Part shown: positions 9,011-18,249 of the stretch, piece by piece
How the letters are laid out: every line of letters begins with the position of its first letter
How positions within the stretch are numbered: the first letter of the stretch is position 1
NCBI GenBank assembly: GCA_016927065.1
Contig: JAFGNJ010000022.1
Coordinates: 1 to 64,000, forward strand
Direction: 5' to 3'
Source of the DNA: Deltaproteobacteria bacterium
GTDB taxonomy: Bacteria; Desulfobacterota; B13-G15; RBG-16-54-18
DNA: 64,000 nucleotides
The notes under the pieces: generated by a model
What the model was told of the DNA's origin: nothing
The model's database searches: none
What the model saw: only the letters and a program-made list of their open reading frames with translations
Made by a program: the position numbers and the translations under genes

Positions 9011-9951
9011 CTCCTGTCCTTCAAGGCATTATCTATGACTGCGGCAATCTGTAGGGCGACCTCTAAGGCCCGTTGACCATCTTCACCGGTGACGACGGGA
9101 GGGGTCCGCTCACGGACGCTCTGCAAAAATGCCGTTAACTGAACCTCTAAAGAATCTCTCTCGTGCACAATCTCATCCGTCTGTACCCCATCTTTTCCAC
9201 CCTCACCTCTTCGAGTAATTATCAAACTCTGCTTGATGTAATCGACTGAAAGGTAAGAATCTTTTTGAAGGATAACCATCTTGCGCACCCTCTCGGGGGC
9301 GATCCTACTGGCAGAAATGTAGGCCACACAGCCCCCCTTAAAGAGGACTCGAGCATGGGCTACATCAATTTGTGGGGAACAAAAAGGGGTCCCCACAGCC
9401 TCCACTCCCTCAATCTCAGGTCCTAGGATATTAAGGATGATATCGATATCGTGGATCATCAGGTCTAAGATAACATCAACATCGGTCCCCCTACCGGAAA
9501 AGGGGGAAAGCCGATAAGACTCTATCAATAAGGGGGCTTTTAAGACTCCATTCATGGACGCCAAGGCACCGTTAAACCGCTCTAAGTGTCCAATCTGAAA
9601 TATTAATCCCTTTTCCTTAGCTAAGACATTGAGTTCTTGCGCCTCCTGGACTGTAGAGGTTATGGGTTTCTCCAGCAGGACATCTATGCCTCCCAGAAAA
9701 AAGTCTTTGGCTATTTGATAATGAGAACAAGTTGGAACAGCGATACTTACCGCATCAACCTGACCTAACAAATCACGGTGAGAGTACAGGGGCCGACACC
9801 CGGTGTGTACGGCCACCTCTTGACAACGCCCTTTATCTATGTCAACCACAGCAACAAGTTCCGCCTCTGGCATTCGGGCGTACTTCTCTGCATGGATCTT
9901 ACCCAGATACCCAACACCAACCACACCGACCTTAATAGTATCACTGCCCAC
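9007..9951 (-). CDS. Gfo/Idh/MocA-family NAD-dependent oxidoreductase (possibly GnnA-like)
   Basis: This 314-residue protein has an N-terminal Rossmann fold (VGVVGVGYLGKIHAEKY) and the family motif LEKPIT at about residue 93. The C-terminal alpha/beta domain carries an HDIDIIL segment with the usual catalytic His region. It lies between lpxA and lpxB with a 2-nt gap and a 4-nt overlap. In Acidithiobacillus ferrooxidans a Gfo/Idh protein at this place (GnnA) oxidises the 3-OH of UDP-GlcNAc so that the GnnB aminotransferase can make the 3-amino sugar used for amide-linked lipid A. No gnnB is present here, so the assignment is an inference from position. Confidence 0.85.
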   Translation of the reverse strand: MGSDTIKVGVVGVGYLGKIHAEKYARMPEAELVAVVDIDKGRCQEVAVHTGCRPLYSHRDLLGQVDAVSIAVPTCSHYQIAKDFFLGGIDVLLEKPITSTVQEAQELNVLAKEKGLIFQIGHLERFNGALASMNGVLKAPLLIESYRLSPFSGRGTDVDVILDLMIHDIDIILNILGPEIEGVEAVGTPFCSPQIDVAHARVLFKGGCVAYISASRIAPERVRKMVILQKDSYLSVDYIKQSLIITRRGEGGKDGVQTDEIVHERDSLEVQLTAFLQSVRERTPPVVTGEDGQRALEVALQIAAVIDNALKDRS

Positions 9952-9953
9952 GG

Positions 9954-10730
9954 CTACCTTCTCGTGACACCTCGCTTCGATCCTTTAATAAAATCCACCA
10001 TATGCTTTACCTCCGGCAAGGCATAGGCTGGGTCGTCATGCACTTTCTGGATAGCTTCCTCCATGGTGAGTTGGGATCGAAAGAGCAGCTTATAGGCCTT
10101 CCGTAACCCCTTGATGACCTCTGCAGGGACGTTGCTTCTCTGCAAATTGACGACATTAATCCCATAGAACTTGACCTTCATCCCCGAGGCCGTTATATAC
10201 GGAGGAATATCTCGTGTGAGGGCTGTTGCCCCCCCTATAAAGGCATAGGTTCCGATCCGTACATACTGATGGATAGCCACTATACCCCCGATAATGGCGT
10301 GATCCCCAATCTCAACGTGTCCACCCAAGGCAGCGTAACTGGCCATGACGACGTGATTCCCTAAAATACAATCATGGGCGACATGGGCATAGGCCATAAT
10401 GAAATTCTCATCGCCCAATACGGTCTTTCCATTGCCGAAGGGGGTACCACGGTGGATGGTTACGAACTCCCTGATTATGTTGTTATTCCCTATGATGACA
10501 GAGGTCTCCTCCCCTTTATATTGCATGTGCTGAGGAGGGGGACCTAACGAGGCGTACTGGTAGATCTGACATCCTGTGCCGATCACCGTCCATTTATCGA
10601 TGACGCAATGTGATCCAATGCTCGTCCCTTTTCCGATTTTTACCTTTTCTCCTATAATGGAGTACGGTCCTATCTCAACATCATCGGCAAGTTCAGCTGT
10701 CGGGTGTACGATCGCTGTCTCGTGAATCAT
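9954..10730 (-). CDS. lpxA: acyl-ACP--UDP-N-acetylglucosamine O-acyltransferase
   Basis: LpxA attaches the first 3-hydroxyacyl chain to UDP-GlcNAc, or to a 3-amino analogue. The 258-residue protein starts with MIHETAIVHPTAEL and continues through left-handed beta-helix hexapeptide repeats (VEIGPYS, VKIGKGTSIGSH). The catalytic His lies in AYAHVAHDC at about residue 123. The alpha-helical C-terminus contains LRKAYKLLFR. It overlaps fabZ by 4 nt. The substrate (O- or N-acylation) would depend on whether the adjacent Gfo/Idh enzyme supplies an amino sugar. Confidence 0.96.
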   Translation of the reverse strand: MIHETAIVHPTAELADDVEIGPYSIIGEKVKIGKGTSIGSHCVIDKWTVIGTGCQIYQYASLGPPPQHMQYKGEETSVIIGNNNIIREFVTIHRGTPFGNGKTVLGDENFIMAYAHVAHDCILGNHVVMASYAALGGHVEIGDHAIIGGIVAIHQYVRIGTYAFIGGATALTRDIPPYITASGMKVKFYGINVVNLQRSNVPAEVIKGLRKAYKLLFRSQLTMEEAIQKVHDDPAYALPEVKHMVDFIKGSKRGVTRR

Positions 10731-11179
10731 TTAAAACCAACCTCCTTGTCCATAATAGTGGCCATGATCTCCGCCTCCACAGCAACCTGATCCTCAACCA
10801 AGGCCTTACCCTGAAATGCCCAGATCATTCCTCGATGTTTCACCACATCGAGCTCTAGACGAAGCTGATCCCCGGGAACGACCGGTCTGCGAAACTTCAC
10901 TCGATTGATAGACATAAGATAGACCCCCTTCCCCTCCGCCTCTTTCCCTATGGCCCGGAACGCCAGTACACCAGCGGTCTGTCCCAAGGCCTCAATAATC
11001 AGGACACCGGGCATCACCGGTTCGCCGGGGAAGTGTCCCTGGAAAAAGGGTTCATTGAACGTAACGTTTTTGATCCCCACGATCCTCTTGCCTTCTTCTA
11101 ATTCTACGATGCGGTCGACAAATAGAAAGGGATATCGATGGGGTAAGACATCCATGATCCCTTGCACGTCAATCATCAC
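10727..11179 (-). CDS. fabZ: 3-hydroxyacyl-[acyl-carrier-protein] dehydratase
   Basis: FabZ dehydrates 3-hydroxyacyl-ACP and so competes with LpxA and LpxD for the same substrate pool. The 150-residue hot-dog protein has the HRYPFLFVDR motif and the catalytic GHFPGEPVMPGV segment (His and, further on, the EALGQ Glu). The start has two consecutive ATG codons; the first is 10 nt after lpxD. Its place between lpxD and lpxA is the classical arrangement. Confidence 0.96.
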   Translation of the reverse strand: MMIDVQGIMDVLPHRYPFLFVDRIVELEEGKRIVGIKNVTFNEPFFQGHFPGEPVMPGVLIIEALGQTAGVLAFRAIGKEAEGKGVYLMSINRVKFRRPVVPGDQLRLELDVVKHRGMIWAFQGKALVEDQVAVEAEIMATIMDKEVGFK

Positions 11180-11189
11180 GCCCTCCTCG

Positions 11190-12224
11190 CTATTTTTTTT
11201 GTGATCCTTTCTCTAATGCCTCCACCCGTTTAAGCAAAAAGTCCAATTCCTTTTTAAGTTCTGGTAGTTTGGACCATACTGAAGCCACTCGCAAAAACTG
11301 TCGGTGAGGCAGGTGGGGGCTCCCCAAAACAATCTGGTTAGCGGGGACGTCCTTCGTTATACCGGATTGGGCACCCACCATAACATTATCACCTATCTGA
11401 ATATGATCGACTAGCCCTACCTGCCCCGCCAAGGTAACATTCTTCCCCACCGTTGTGCTCCCTGAAATCCCCACCTGGGCCACGATGATGCTGTGCTCAC
11501 CTACCTGCACATTGTGAGCGACTTGAACGAGATTATCTATCTTAACACCCTTCTTTATCAGTGTCTTACCGAAGGTGGCTCGATCAATGCAGCAGTTTGC
11601 ACCGATCTCCACATCATCTTCGATTTCGACAATACCTACCTGGGGAATCCTTACATTCGTCTCACCATCTTTCACAAAACCGAAGCCATCGGCCCCAATG
11701 ACAGCACCCGCATGGACGATAACACGCCTCCCCAGAACGCAACGGCGATAAATGGTCACATTAGGATAAATAACGGTGTCGTCACCGATAACGGCCTGGG
11801 GGCCGATAGAGGAGCCGGAATAAATGGTGACCCGCGAGCCGATCTGTGCCTCATCCCCAATGGAGACAAAGGGGGAAATGGCAGCGTCTTTGCTCACCTT
11901 CGCCGAGGGGCTGATCCATGCCTGGTCAGAACTCCCCCCTCTGACGGATGATCCCTGGGTAAAGAAGGCAAGGATCTTGGCCATAGCCAAGAGGGGATTG
12001 GAAGCTATAAGCAGAGGGATTTCTGTATCCGGTATCTCCTCTGCAACTATAGCTGCAGAGGCCTTCGTCTTCTTGAGCAGAGGGGTATATTTCTCGTTGC
12101 GAACAAAGGTAATATCACCTTTGTTCGCAACTTCTATACCGGCCAGCCCCGATATTAACACCGAACCATCCCCGCTCACCCTTCCACCAACATCGCGGGC
12201 AAGGCTTTCGAGGCTCCGTTCCAT
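11190..12224 (-). CDS. lpxD: UDP-3-O-(3-hydroxyacyl)glucosamine N-acyltransferase
   Basis: This 344-residue enzyme adds the N-linked hydroxyacyl chain. The N-terminal uridine-binding domain (about 1-100) has ITFVRNEKY, a long hexapeptide beta-helix follows, and the catalytic His is in [11 protein letters not shown] at about residue 240. The C-terminal helix ([20 protein letters not shown]) should form the trimer coiled coil. It begins 5 nt after ompH and ends 10 nt before fabZ. Confidence 0.96.
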   Translation of the reverse strand: MERSLESLARDVGGRVSGDGSVLISGLAGIEVANKGDITFVRNEKYTPLLKKTKASAAIVAEEIPDTEIPLLIASNPLLAMAKILAFFTQGSSVRGGSSDQAWISPSAKVSKDAAISPFVSIGDEAQIGSRVTIYSGSSIGPQAVIGDDTVIYPNVTIYRRCVLGRRVIVHAGAVIGADGFGFVKDGETNVRIPQVGIVEIEDDVEIGANCCIDRATFGKTLIKKGVKIDNLVQVAHNVQVGEHSIIVAQVGISGSTTVGKNVTLAGQVGLVDHIQIGDNVMVGAQSGITKDVPANQIVLGSPHLPHRQFLRVASVWSKLPELKKELDFLLKRVEALEKGSQKK

Positions 12225-12229
12225 TGGCC

Positions 12230-12748
12230 TTAATCCTTGGCGGCATCAAAGGCCTTGATCAGCTGATCGGTAATATCAATCTCCTTGGGGGCATAACCTA
12301 CTATACGTACCTCCAAGATCAAGGTATATTTTTGCTCTTCACCAAATTTTTGGACCACTTTGCCGAGGCTCAACATGAATCTAGTATAAATATCTTTATC
12401 CAACTGTTGGAGTTCATTATTGGAATCCTGCGCAAAGCGTTGTAGTTCCGTATACTTCTGTTGATACTCCTTTTGTTTTTCCATCTTGGCCTCAGCGCTG
12501 AGCATGGAGGCCTTCTTCTCCAGCGATTCTTGCAATGCCTTTAATTCTGCTTCCTTTTTTTCACCAATCTTCTCCAACTCAGCTTTCCTCTTTGCAAAAG
12601 CTTTAAGCTCTTCTTGCCCTCGTTTAGATCCGTTAAAGACCCTTTCGTAACTAAAATAGCCGATTTTGGGCGTTTCGGCATACGCAAGGGGGGAAGCCAT
12701 CAACAGTCCCAAAAAAACAAACAATGCACAAACCTTTTTCATCAACAA
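12230..12748 (-). CDS. skp: periplasmic chaperone OmpH/Skp
   Basis: This 172-residue protein has a Sec signal peptide ([24 protein letters not shown]) and a long charged helical region (about 45-120) rich in K, E and Q that would form the Skp tentacles, followed by a beta-strand core segment. Skp trimers hold unfolded outer-membrane proteins for the BAM complex, which fits its position directly after bamA with a 27-nt gap. Confidence 0.92.
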   Translation of the reverse strand: MLMKKVCALFVFLGLLMASPLAYAETPKIGYFSYERVFNGSKRGQEELKAFAKRKAELEKIGEKKEAELKALQESLEKKASMLSAEAKMEKQKEYQQKYTELQRFAQDSNNELQQLDKDIYTRFMLSLGKVVQKFGEEQKYTLILEVRIVGYAPKEIDITDQLIKAFDAAKD

Positions 12749-12775
12749 ACTCCTTTCTCTTTATTCTCTTTGATG

Positions 12776-15073
12776 TTAAAACATTGCGCCCATGGAGAAA
12801 TCCCACACATTGGTTTTTTCTCCACGATGCGATATGGGCATAAGATTGTACCCCCAATCGATGCGGATGGGGCCGAAGGGTGAATACCAACGAAAACCCA
12901 CCCCGACAGCGTTCCTCAAGGGAGTAATATTATCCCAGTCATCAAACCCTTTTCCAATGTCATAAAAGACGGCTACCTTCAACCCAATGGTCTTGCTCAA
13001 TGGATATGTAAGCTCAGTGGTAAAAGCCACCATATTGAGGGCCCCGATGGGCTCGAGTTTGCTGTCCAGAGGTCCGGCCATCCCATATTCAAACCCCCTC
13101 AGAGTCTTGGCCCCACCACCCACAAAGAACTTCGAAGGCAACGGTACTTCCGAGTTGTTATATCCTCGGATAATACCGATGTTTCCCCGGAGGTTTACAA
13201 CCAGGTCACCGATGATGGAATGATACCAACTCGCTCCCCCAGCGGCAGTATAAAAATAATTGTCTCCTCCCAAACCGGCAACAGTACCAGCGACCCATAT
13301 TGTTGATCCCTTTGTCGGATTGTATACGTTGTTAATGGTATCTCTCGTGACGGTTACGGTGACCTTGCTGGTAGTGGTCCATCCACGCAACTTCTCCTTA
13401 TAAATGTAGTCGTTAGGACCATAGCTATAATCGATATCGTATATCCTCACCCGTTCAAACAAATAATCAAGGTCCGTCCGGATGGTATCGGTGATTTCCA
13501 TGCCAAAATTTATGGTCCCTCCTATTACATCGGCATCGTACGTATTGTACTCATAGGTCCTATTATAGGCGCTCAATCCAACAGACAGCGGTGTATCTAA
13601 AAAGCGCGGGTCGGTAAAACCGACTTCATAAGTCATCACCTCTTCCCCCAGTTCCCCCTTGAGGTATGCCTTATATCCACGACCGAATAAATTCCCGTGG
13701 GAAACACCAACAGCTCCCACTACTCCATACTCATTGCTGTATCCTGCGCCGAACTCCAGCCTCCCCATCTGTTGTTCCTCGACCCGAATGTCCAGGTCGA
13801 TAAGCTCCTTCTTTTCTGTGGGGCTGGGAGCAAAATCCACCTCCTTAAAATATTGTGTCCTCGCAACCCGCTGGCGACTCTTGCGTATCCGGGTAGAACT
13901 ATAGCGATCACCTTCACCTATCTTTAACTCCCGCCTGATCACCTTATCTCTGGTCATGGTGTTTCCAGCGATTTCTATACGGTTTATAAAAACCTCAATC
14001 CCCTTTTCAATCTTAAAGTTCAGATGCACCAGCCTGTTCTCTGAGTCAAGCATGGTCATAGGGGATACGTCAACATAGGCGTATCCCTGATCGGCATATT
14101 GGTCGCTCAGCCAGAGGAGGTCTTTCTGTACAAGGGAAGCATTATAGACCTTTTCTACCCGACTCTTGACTCCCTTTAAGAGATCCTCTTTGGTGGTCAA
14201 GATATCTCCCGTGATATCGAGGCTCCCCAATCTATATTGCTCCCCCTCTTCGATCCTGATGGTAATCTGAATGGATTTCTTATTTTCACTAAGAGTGATT
14301 TCCGGGTCGTCCACCTTCACCGTCACATAGCCGTAGTTGTAATAAAGGCTCCTGATGCGACTAACGTCTACTTCTAAGACATCAGTCTCCAACCTGCCCG
14401 ATTTGGTAAGCCACCAGGTCCACCCCTTTTCTTTGGTCTGCATAACGCTTTTGAGCTTTCTCGCCCCGAGGACCGTATTGCCTATGAAAATTATTTTGGT
14501 GAGGTACCCCTTTACCCCTTCGACGATGTCAAAGTACACCACCGCTCTATTTCCCTTTTCAACTTCCACCCAATGATTCACTTCACTGCCAAAATAACGC
14601 TTCGAGGTATAGAGTTTTTTAATCTGCGTCACACTGGACTGCACCTTGTCCATCTCCAGGACAGTATCCCTCTTGACCTCTATAACATCTTCAATCTCCT
14701 CCTGGTCCAGCTTGACATTGCCGGAGATAACGATATTCACCACGAAGGGCTTCTCGATCACGGCAAAGGTAAGTATTATCTCTCCCTCCGTCTCAGATAC
14801 ATCAACCTGTACGTCTCGAAAGTAGCCCAGGCGATAGACAGCCTTGACATCCTCACGAACCCTTTCTTGGGAAAAATCCTCCCCCGCTTTACTCCCTATC
14901 TCTTTGAGGATCACTTCCTTATCTACCCGTTCATTACCGAAGACTATGATCTCTTTAATAACCCCTTCCTGGGCAAACCCTGAACAAACAGACGTTGCAA
15001 GGAAAATGGCTAAAAAAAGCCCTACTATGCTCAACACTCTCACGTGACGCGCCCCCTTTGGTTTTAAATGCAC
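12776..15073 (-). CDS. bamA: outer membrane protein assembly factor BamA
   Basis: This 765-residue Omp85 protein inserts beta-barrel proteins into the outer membrane. A signal peptide ends near SVCSGFA. Five POTRA domains (about 35-430) follow, with repeated GNxxxxxxxIxRE-type segments such as AGNTMTRDKVIRREL. The C-terminal 16-stranded barrel contains the lid-lock motif RGF (LRGFEYG) and WYSPFGPIRIDWG, and ends in aromatic Phe (VWDFSMGAMF), a typical beta-signal. It sits 40 nt after lolD, in the conserved bamA-skp-lpxD-fabZ-lpxA order. Confidence 0.96.
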   Translation of the reverse strand: MHLKPKGARHVRVLSIVGLFLAIFLATSVCSGFAQEGVIKEIIVFGNERVDKEVILKEIGSKAGEDFSQERVREDVKAVYRLGYFRDVQVDVSETEGEIILTFAVIEKPFVVNIVISGNVKLDQEEIEDVIEVKRDTVLEMDKVQSSVTQIKKLYTSKRYFGSEVNHWVEVEKGNRAVVYFDIVEGVKGYLTKIIFIGNTVLGARKLKSVMQTKEKGWTWWLTKSGRLETDVLEVDVSRIRSLYYNYGYVTVKVDDPEITLSENKKSIQITIRIEEGEQYRLGSLDITGDILTTKEDLLKGVKSRVEKVYNASLVQKDLLWLSDQYADQGYAYVDVSPMTMLDSENRLVHLNFKIEKGIEVFINRIEIAGNTMTRDKVIRRELKIGEGDRYSSTRIRKSRQRVARTQYFKEVDFAPSPTEKKELIDLDIRVEEQQMGRLEFGAGYSNEYGVVGAVGVSHGNLFGRGYKAYLKGELGEEVMTYEVGFTDPRFLDTPLSVGLSAYNRTYEYNTYDADVIGGTINFGMEITDTIRTDLDYLFERVRIYDIDYSYGPNDYIYKEKLRGWTTTSKVTVTVTRDTINNVYNPTKGSTIWVAGTVAGLGGDNYFYTAAGGASWYHSIIGDLVVNLRGNIGIIRGYNNSEVPLPSKFFVGGGAKTLRGFEYGMAGPLDSKLEPIGALNMVAFTTELTYPLSKTIGLKVAVFYDIGKGFDDWDNITPLRNAVGVGFRWYSPFGPIRIDWGYNLMPISHRGEKTNVWDFSMGAMF

Positions 15074-15113
15074 CCTTCTTATAGCAGATATTCTCCCGTT
15101 TGTAAACTACTTT

Positions 15114-15809
15114 TCAAGCCATCCTGCCGTCTACCAGGGAGATCCGTCGAGGGAAGCGCCGTGCTAAGGCCTCATTGTGGGTAACGACGATCAGGGTAAT
15201 TTCCTTCTCCTGGTTGAGGGAAAAAATAAGCTGGATAACCCGTTCCCCGGTCTCGGTATCCAAATTACCGGTCGGCTCATCGGCCAACAGAAGGGTGGGA
15301 TGTAAAACCAGGGCCCTCGCAACAGCCACCCTCTGCTGCTCACCCCCGGAGAGTTCCCCGGGTTTATGCCTCATACGGTCCTTGAGGCCCACCTCCGTCA
15401 AGACCTCCTCTGCTTGGACTCGGGCCTTCTTTTTATCCACCCCCTGTATCAGGGCCGGCATCATGGTGTTCTCCAAGGCGTTGAACTCGGGCAAGAGATG
15501 GTGAAACTGAAAAACAAAGCCTATTTCACGATTCCTCAATGCGGCCACCATCCTATCCGGGCGAGAAAAGACATCCTCCCCCTGGTATAAAACCTCGCCC
15601 TGGGACGGCCTGTCCAAAGTGCCGAGGATATGAAGCAGGGTTGTCTTCCCCGCCCCCGAGGCCCCTACAATCGCTATCCGTTCCCCCCTCTGCACGGTAA
15701 GGTCAATCCCCGTGAGGGCATGGATTTTTAACCCCCCCTTTTTTGTAAACATCTTCTGGAGCCCGGACACCTGAATGAGAGGAGCAACGTGACGGCGCTT
15801 TAAACCCAC
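15114..15809 (-). CDS. lolD: lipoprotein-releasing system ATP-binding protein LolD
   Basis: This 231-residue ABC ATPase has Walker [11 protein letters not shown]-loop [16 protein letters not shown], signature [15 protein letters not shown] and Walker [13 protein letters not shown]. The long [10 protein letters not shown] segment after the Q-loop is typical of LolD/MacB-type ATPases. It pairs with the LolC/E permease encoded two genes upstream to extract lipoproteins from the inner membrane. The start at 15809 overlaps the upstream gene by 10 nt. An unrelated cyclic-nucleotide-binding gene separates it from its permease. Confidence 0.94.
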   Translation of the reverse strand: MGLKRRHVAPLIQVSGLQKMFTKKGGLKIHALTGIDLTVQRGERIAIVGASGAGKTTLLHILGTLDRPSQGEVLYQGEDVFSRPDRMVAALRNREIGFVFQFHHLLPEFNALENTMMPALIQGVDKKKARVQAEEVLTEVGLKDRMRHKPGELSGGEQQRVAVARALVLHPTLLLADEPTGNLDTETGERVIQLIFSLNQEKEITLIVVTHNEALARRFPRRISLVDGRMA

Positions 15810-16996
15810 TCCTTTTCCTCCTCCCGCGAAACAAGTACCCTCTCGTGTGCCTCTTCCAGTCTTTCTCGACTATATTTTTTTAGCTGCTCCTTAATCTGAG
15901 CATAAGCTCCTAATATCTTCTCCACGTCTTCCTTGGTGGCCATAAGAAGCTCCGTACGGGTCACCGTCCTCACCGAGGCGCTATGATTCCTACCAAGCAG
16001 GAGCGATATTTCACCGAAGATATCCCCGGCGGCAAGATGGCCTACGATAATCTCCGTTCCTTCTTTTTCAACAAAGACTTCCGCCCTCCCCGACTTAATG
16101 AGGTAGAGAAAGCGCGGGAGACTCCCCTCCCGTATTACTACCGTATTCGGATCCATCAACTGACCGGAAAACCGCTCCACAAGGCGTCTCCTATCCTGTG
16201 GACTCAGGACGTTAAACGGAGGAGACAGCGCAAGGATGGTATCAACCACCCTCTTTTTATAGAGGGTCAAGAGGACATCGGCGATATTGGGATAGACCTT
16301 TTGAACTTCGTCAAAATCCTCCCGCGTTATCTCCAAGAGGGTACAATCCGTGAGCGCCTTGGCAGAGGCGCTCCGTCTCTGACGGGAGAAAAAACTGAAT
16401 TCCCCGAAGATATCCCCACCTTCAAGAACATTGAGAAGAACTTCTTTCTTCTCTTTTATAGTATATTTGTATATTCCTATCTTTCCTTGACTGATGACGA
16501 AAATAGAATCTCCCTTCTCCCCCTCCTTACATATCAGGCTCCCGGTGTTGACCTGAACGGATTTAATCCGCGCCAATACCTGCTCGAACTCTTCCTCCGA
16601 AAAATCGGCAAACAAAAGCGGTGCACTCGTCTCGTGCACCCCGTTCCGAACAAGCAGGTTTTCCCTTTGAGAAGAAAGGTCCTTGAGAACTTGGATGGTT
16701 TCCTCATCCTCCGGGTCGAGCTTGAGGATGAGCTTGCCGAGGGCGATAGCCTGAATAAAAAGCCCCTTTTTGACGTATTCAGACAGGACATATTTATATC
16801 GGACAAGGGATTCAGGTTCTCGTCCCACTTTTCGCAGCATATCCCCGATGTGGACCTGAACCTCAAGATCCTCCGGGTTAATCTCCGCCAGGCGCTTGAA
16901 CTCCACCAGGGCTTTCGCAAGTTCACCACGCTCTCTATACCGTTGGGCCCGTTCGCTGAGGGCCTTTTCTTCATCAGATTTTTCAATCATGGTCAC
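15800..16996 (-). CDS. TPR and double cyclic-nucleotide-binding-domain protein
   Basis: This 398-residue soluble protein has TPR-like helices at residues 10-105 ([20 protein letters not shown]). Two CRP-type cNMP domains follow, at about 130-245 and 260-375. The first has a near-canonical phosphate-binding cassette, [15 protein letters not shown], with an Arg at the phosphate-contact site. The second reads [15 protein letters not shown] and has His there, so it may not bind a nucleotide. No DNA-binding or catalytic domain is visible. It lies between lolC/E and lolD with 4- and 10-nt overlaps, so it is co-translated with the Lol transporter. A regulatory or scaffolding role in lipoprotein release is a guess. 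Confidence 0.88.
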   Translation of the reverse strand: MTMIEKSDEEKALSERAQRYRERGELAKALVEFKRLAEINPEDLEVQVHIGDMLRKVGREPESLVRYKYVLSEYVKKGLFIQAIALGKLILKLDPEDEETIQVLKDLSSQRENLLVRNGVHETSAPLLFADFSEEEFEQVLARIKSVQVNTGSLICKEGEKGDSIFVISQGKIGIYKYTIKEKKEVLLNVLEGGDIFGEFSFFSRQRRSASAKALTDCTLLEITREDFDEVQKVYPNIADVLLTLYKKRVVDTILALSPPFNVLSPQDRRRLVERFSGQLMDPNTVVIREGSLPRFLYLIKSGRAEVFVEKEGTEIIVGHLAAGDIFGEISLLLGRNHSASVRTVTRTELLMATKEDVEKILGAYAQIKEQLKKYSRERLEEAHERVLVSREEEKEWV

Positions 16997-18249
16997 TCGT
17001 AACGCAGGGCCTCTGCAGGGTCAAGCCTCGATGCCTTCCAGGCCGGATAAATGGTCGCCAGCAGGCTGATCACCATGGCAATACAGATCACGATAAGGAC
17101 ATCCACAGGGTCCACCCGGGAGGGAAGTTGGCTTAGCAAATAGACATCTCCCGGCATTGCTTTAAATCCAAGCAACCGCTCCAAAAAGTCGACGATCGCC
17201 TGCATGTTGTGGGCGATAAGAAGCCCAAAGATAACACCCAAGGTAGTTCCCACCAGGCCGACGATGAAGCCCTCAAAGACAAAAATCTTCATGATACTGC
17301 TGCGTCTCGCCCCCATGGACTTGAGAATGGCGATATCCCTGTTTTTCTCCATCACCACCATGATGAGGGTACTGACGATGTTGAAGGCCGCCACCCCGAC
17401 AATTAGAGACAAGAGAATGAACATCATCAATCTTTCCGAATTAAGAGCGGAAAAAAAATTTTTATTCATCTCTATCCAATCTTGGGTGAAGTAAGCGGGT
17501 CCCAATTTCCCCTTGATCCGCTCTGCGATGACGCCCGCCTGGTAAATATCCTTCACCTTGATCGCAATGGTCGTGGCCACATCCCCTTTCCTCAGGAACT
17601 CCTGCGCACTGGGGAGAGAAATATAGGCCATTTTGTAATCATACTCGAACATCCCGAACTCAAAGATCCCCGTGACCTGAAACCGCTTCACCCGCGGCGT
17701 CATCCCCACAGGGCCCATATCACCCAGCGGGGATATAACGGTCACCGTATCATCGAGGAAGAGGCCCAAACTCTTGGCAAGCTCCTTTCCCACGATGATG
17801 CCGGGGAATTTTCCCGGTGCATCCCGGTTCAGACTGTTGATGTCCCCCTCCGTGACGCTCTGCTTCAACGTGGACACCCTGCTCTCGGAGAAGGGGTCGA
17901 TCCCCCGTACAAATGCCCCCGCTACCCCCCCTCGGCTGGACAACATGACCTCAGCCGCCATTAAGGGGGCACCAGCGAGGACACCTGGGACCCGTTCAAC
18001 CTGCGTGATGACCTCACGATAATCCTTAATATCATCTCCATATTTAGAAAGAAAAACATGGGCACGAGCCCCCAAAATCTTTTCCCTAATCTCGTACCTA
18101 AATCCGTCCATTACTGACAGGACAACAATCAAGGCCATCACCCCCAACATGATCCCAATGATGGACAACAAGGTGATAATGGAAATAAAGGTCTGTTTCC
18201 TTTTGGCCTTGAGGTAGCGCAGGCCGATGAAGACTTCGTACGGGGGCAT
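16993..18249 (-). CDS. lipoprotein-releasing ABC transporter permease LolC/LolE
   Basis: This 418-residue protein begins with FIGLRYLKAKRKQTFISIIT and has a first membrane helix at about 22-45. A large periplasmic domain (about 50-265) follows, and then three C-terminal helices of the FtsX/MacB permease type (VGVAAFNIVSTLIMVVMEK). It ends with [16 protein letters not shown], the classical C-terminal coupling motif. Only one such permease is present, so the transporter is probably an LolF-type homodimer rather than LolC plus LolE. It shares one nucleotide with lysS (TAATG). Confidence 0.93.
   Translation of the reverse strand: MPPYEVFIGLRYLKAKRKQTFISIITLLSIIGIMLGVMALIVVLSVMDGFRYEIREKILGARAHVFLSKYGDDIKDYREVITQVERVPGVLAGAPLMAAEVMLSSRGGVAGAFVRGIDPFSESRVSTLKQSVTEGDINSLNRDAPGKFPGIIVGKELAKSLGLFLDDTVTVISPLGDMGPVGMTPRVKRFQVTGIFEFGMFEYDYKMAYISLPSAQEFLRKGDVATTIAIKVKDIYQAGVIAERIKGKLGPAYFTQDWIEMNKNFFSALNSERLMMFILLSLIVGVAAFNIVSTLIMVVMEKNRDIAILKSMGARRSSIMKIFVFEGFIVGLVGTTLGVIFGLLIAHNMQAIVDFLERLLGFKAMPGDVYLLSQLPSRVDPVDVLIVICIAMVISLLATIYPAWKASRLDPAEALRYE

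Noticed and set aside
15983-17002. 339-codon plus-strand open frame opposite the cNMP-domain gene
   Set aside because: The minus-strand frame has TPR and cNMP domains and coupled starts; the plus-strand frame shows no domain.
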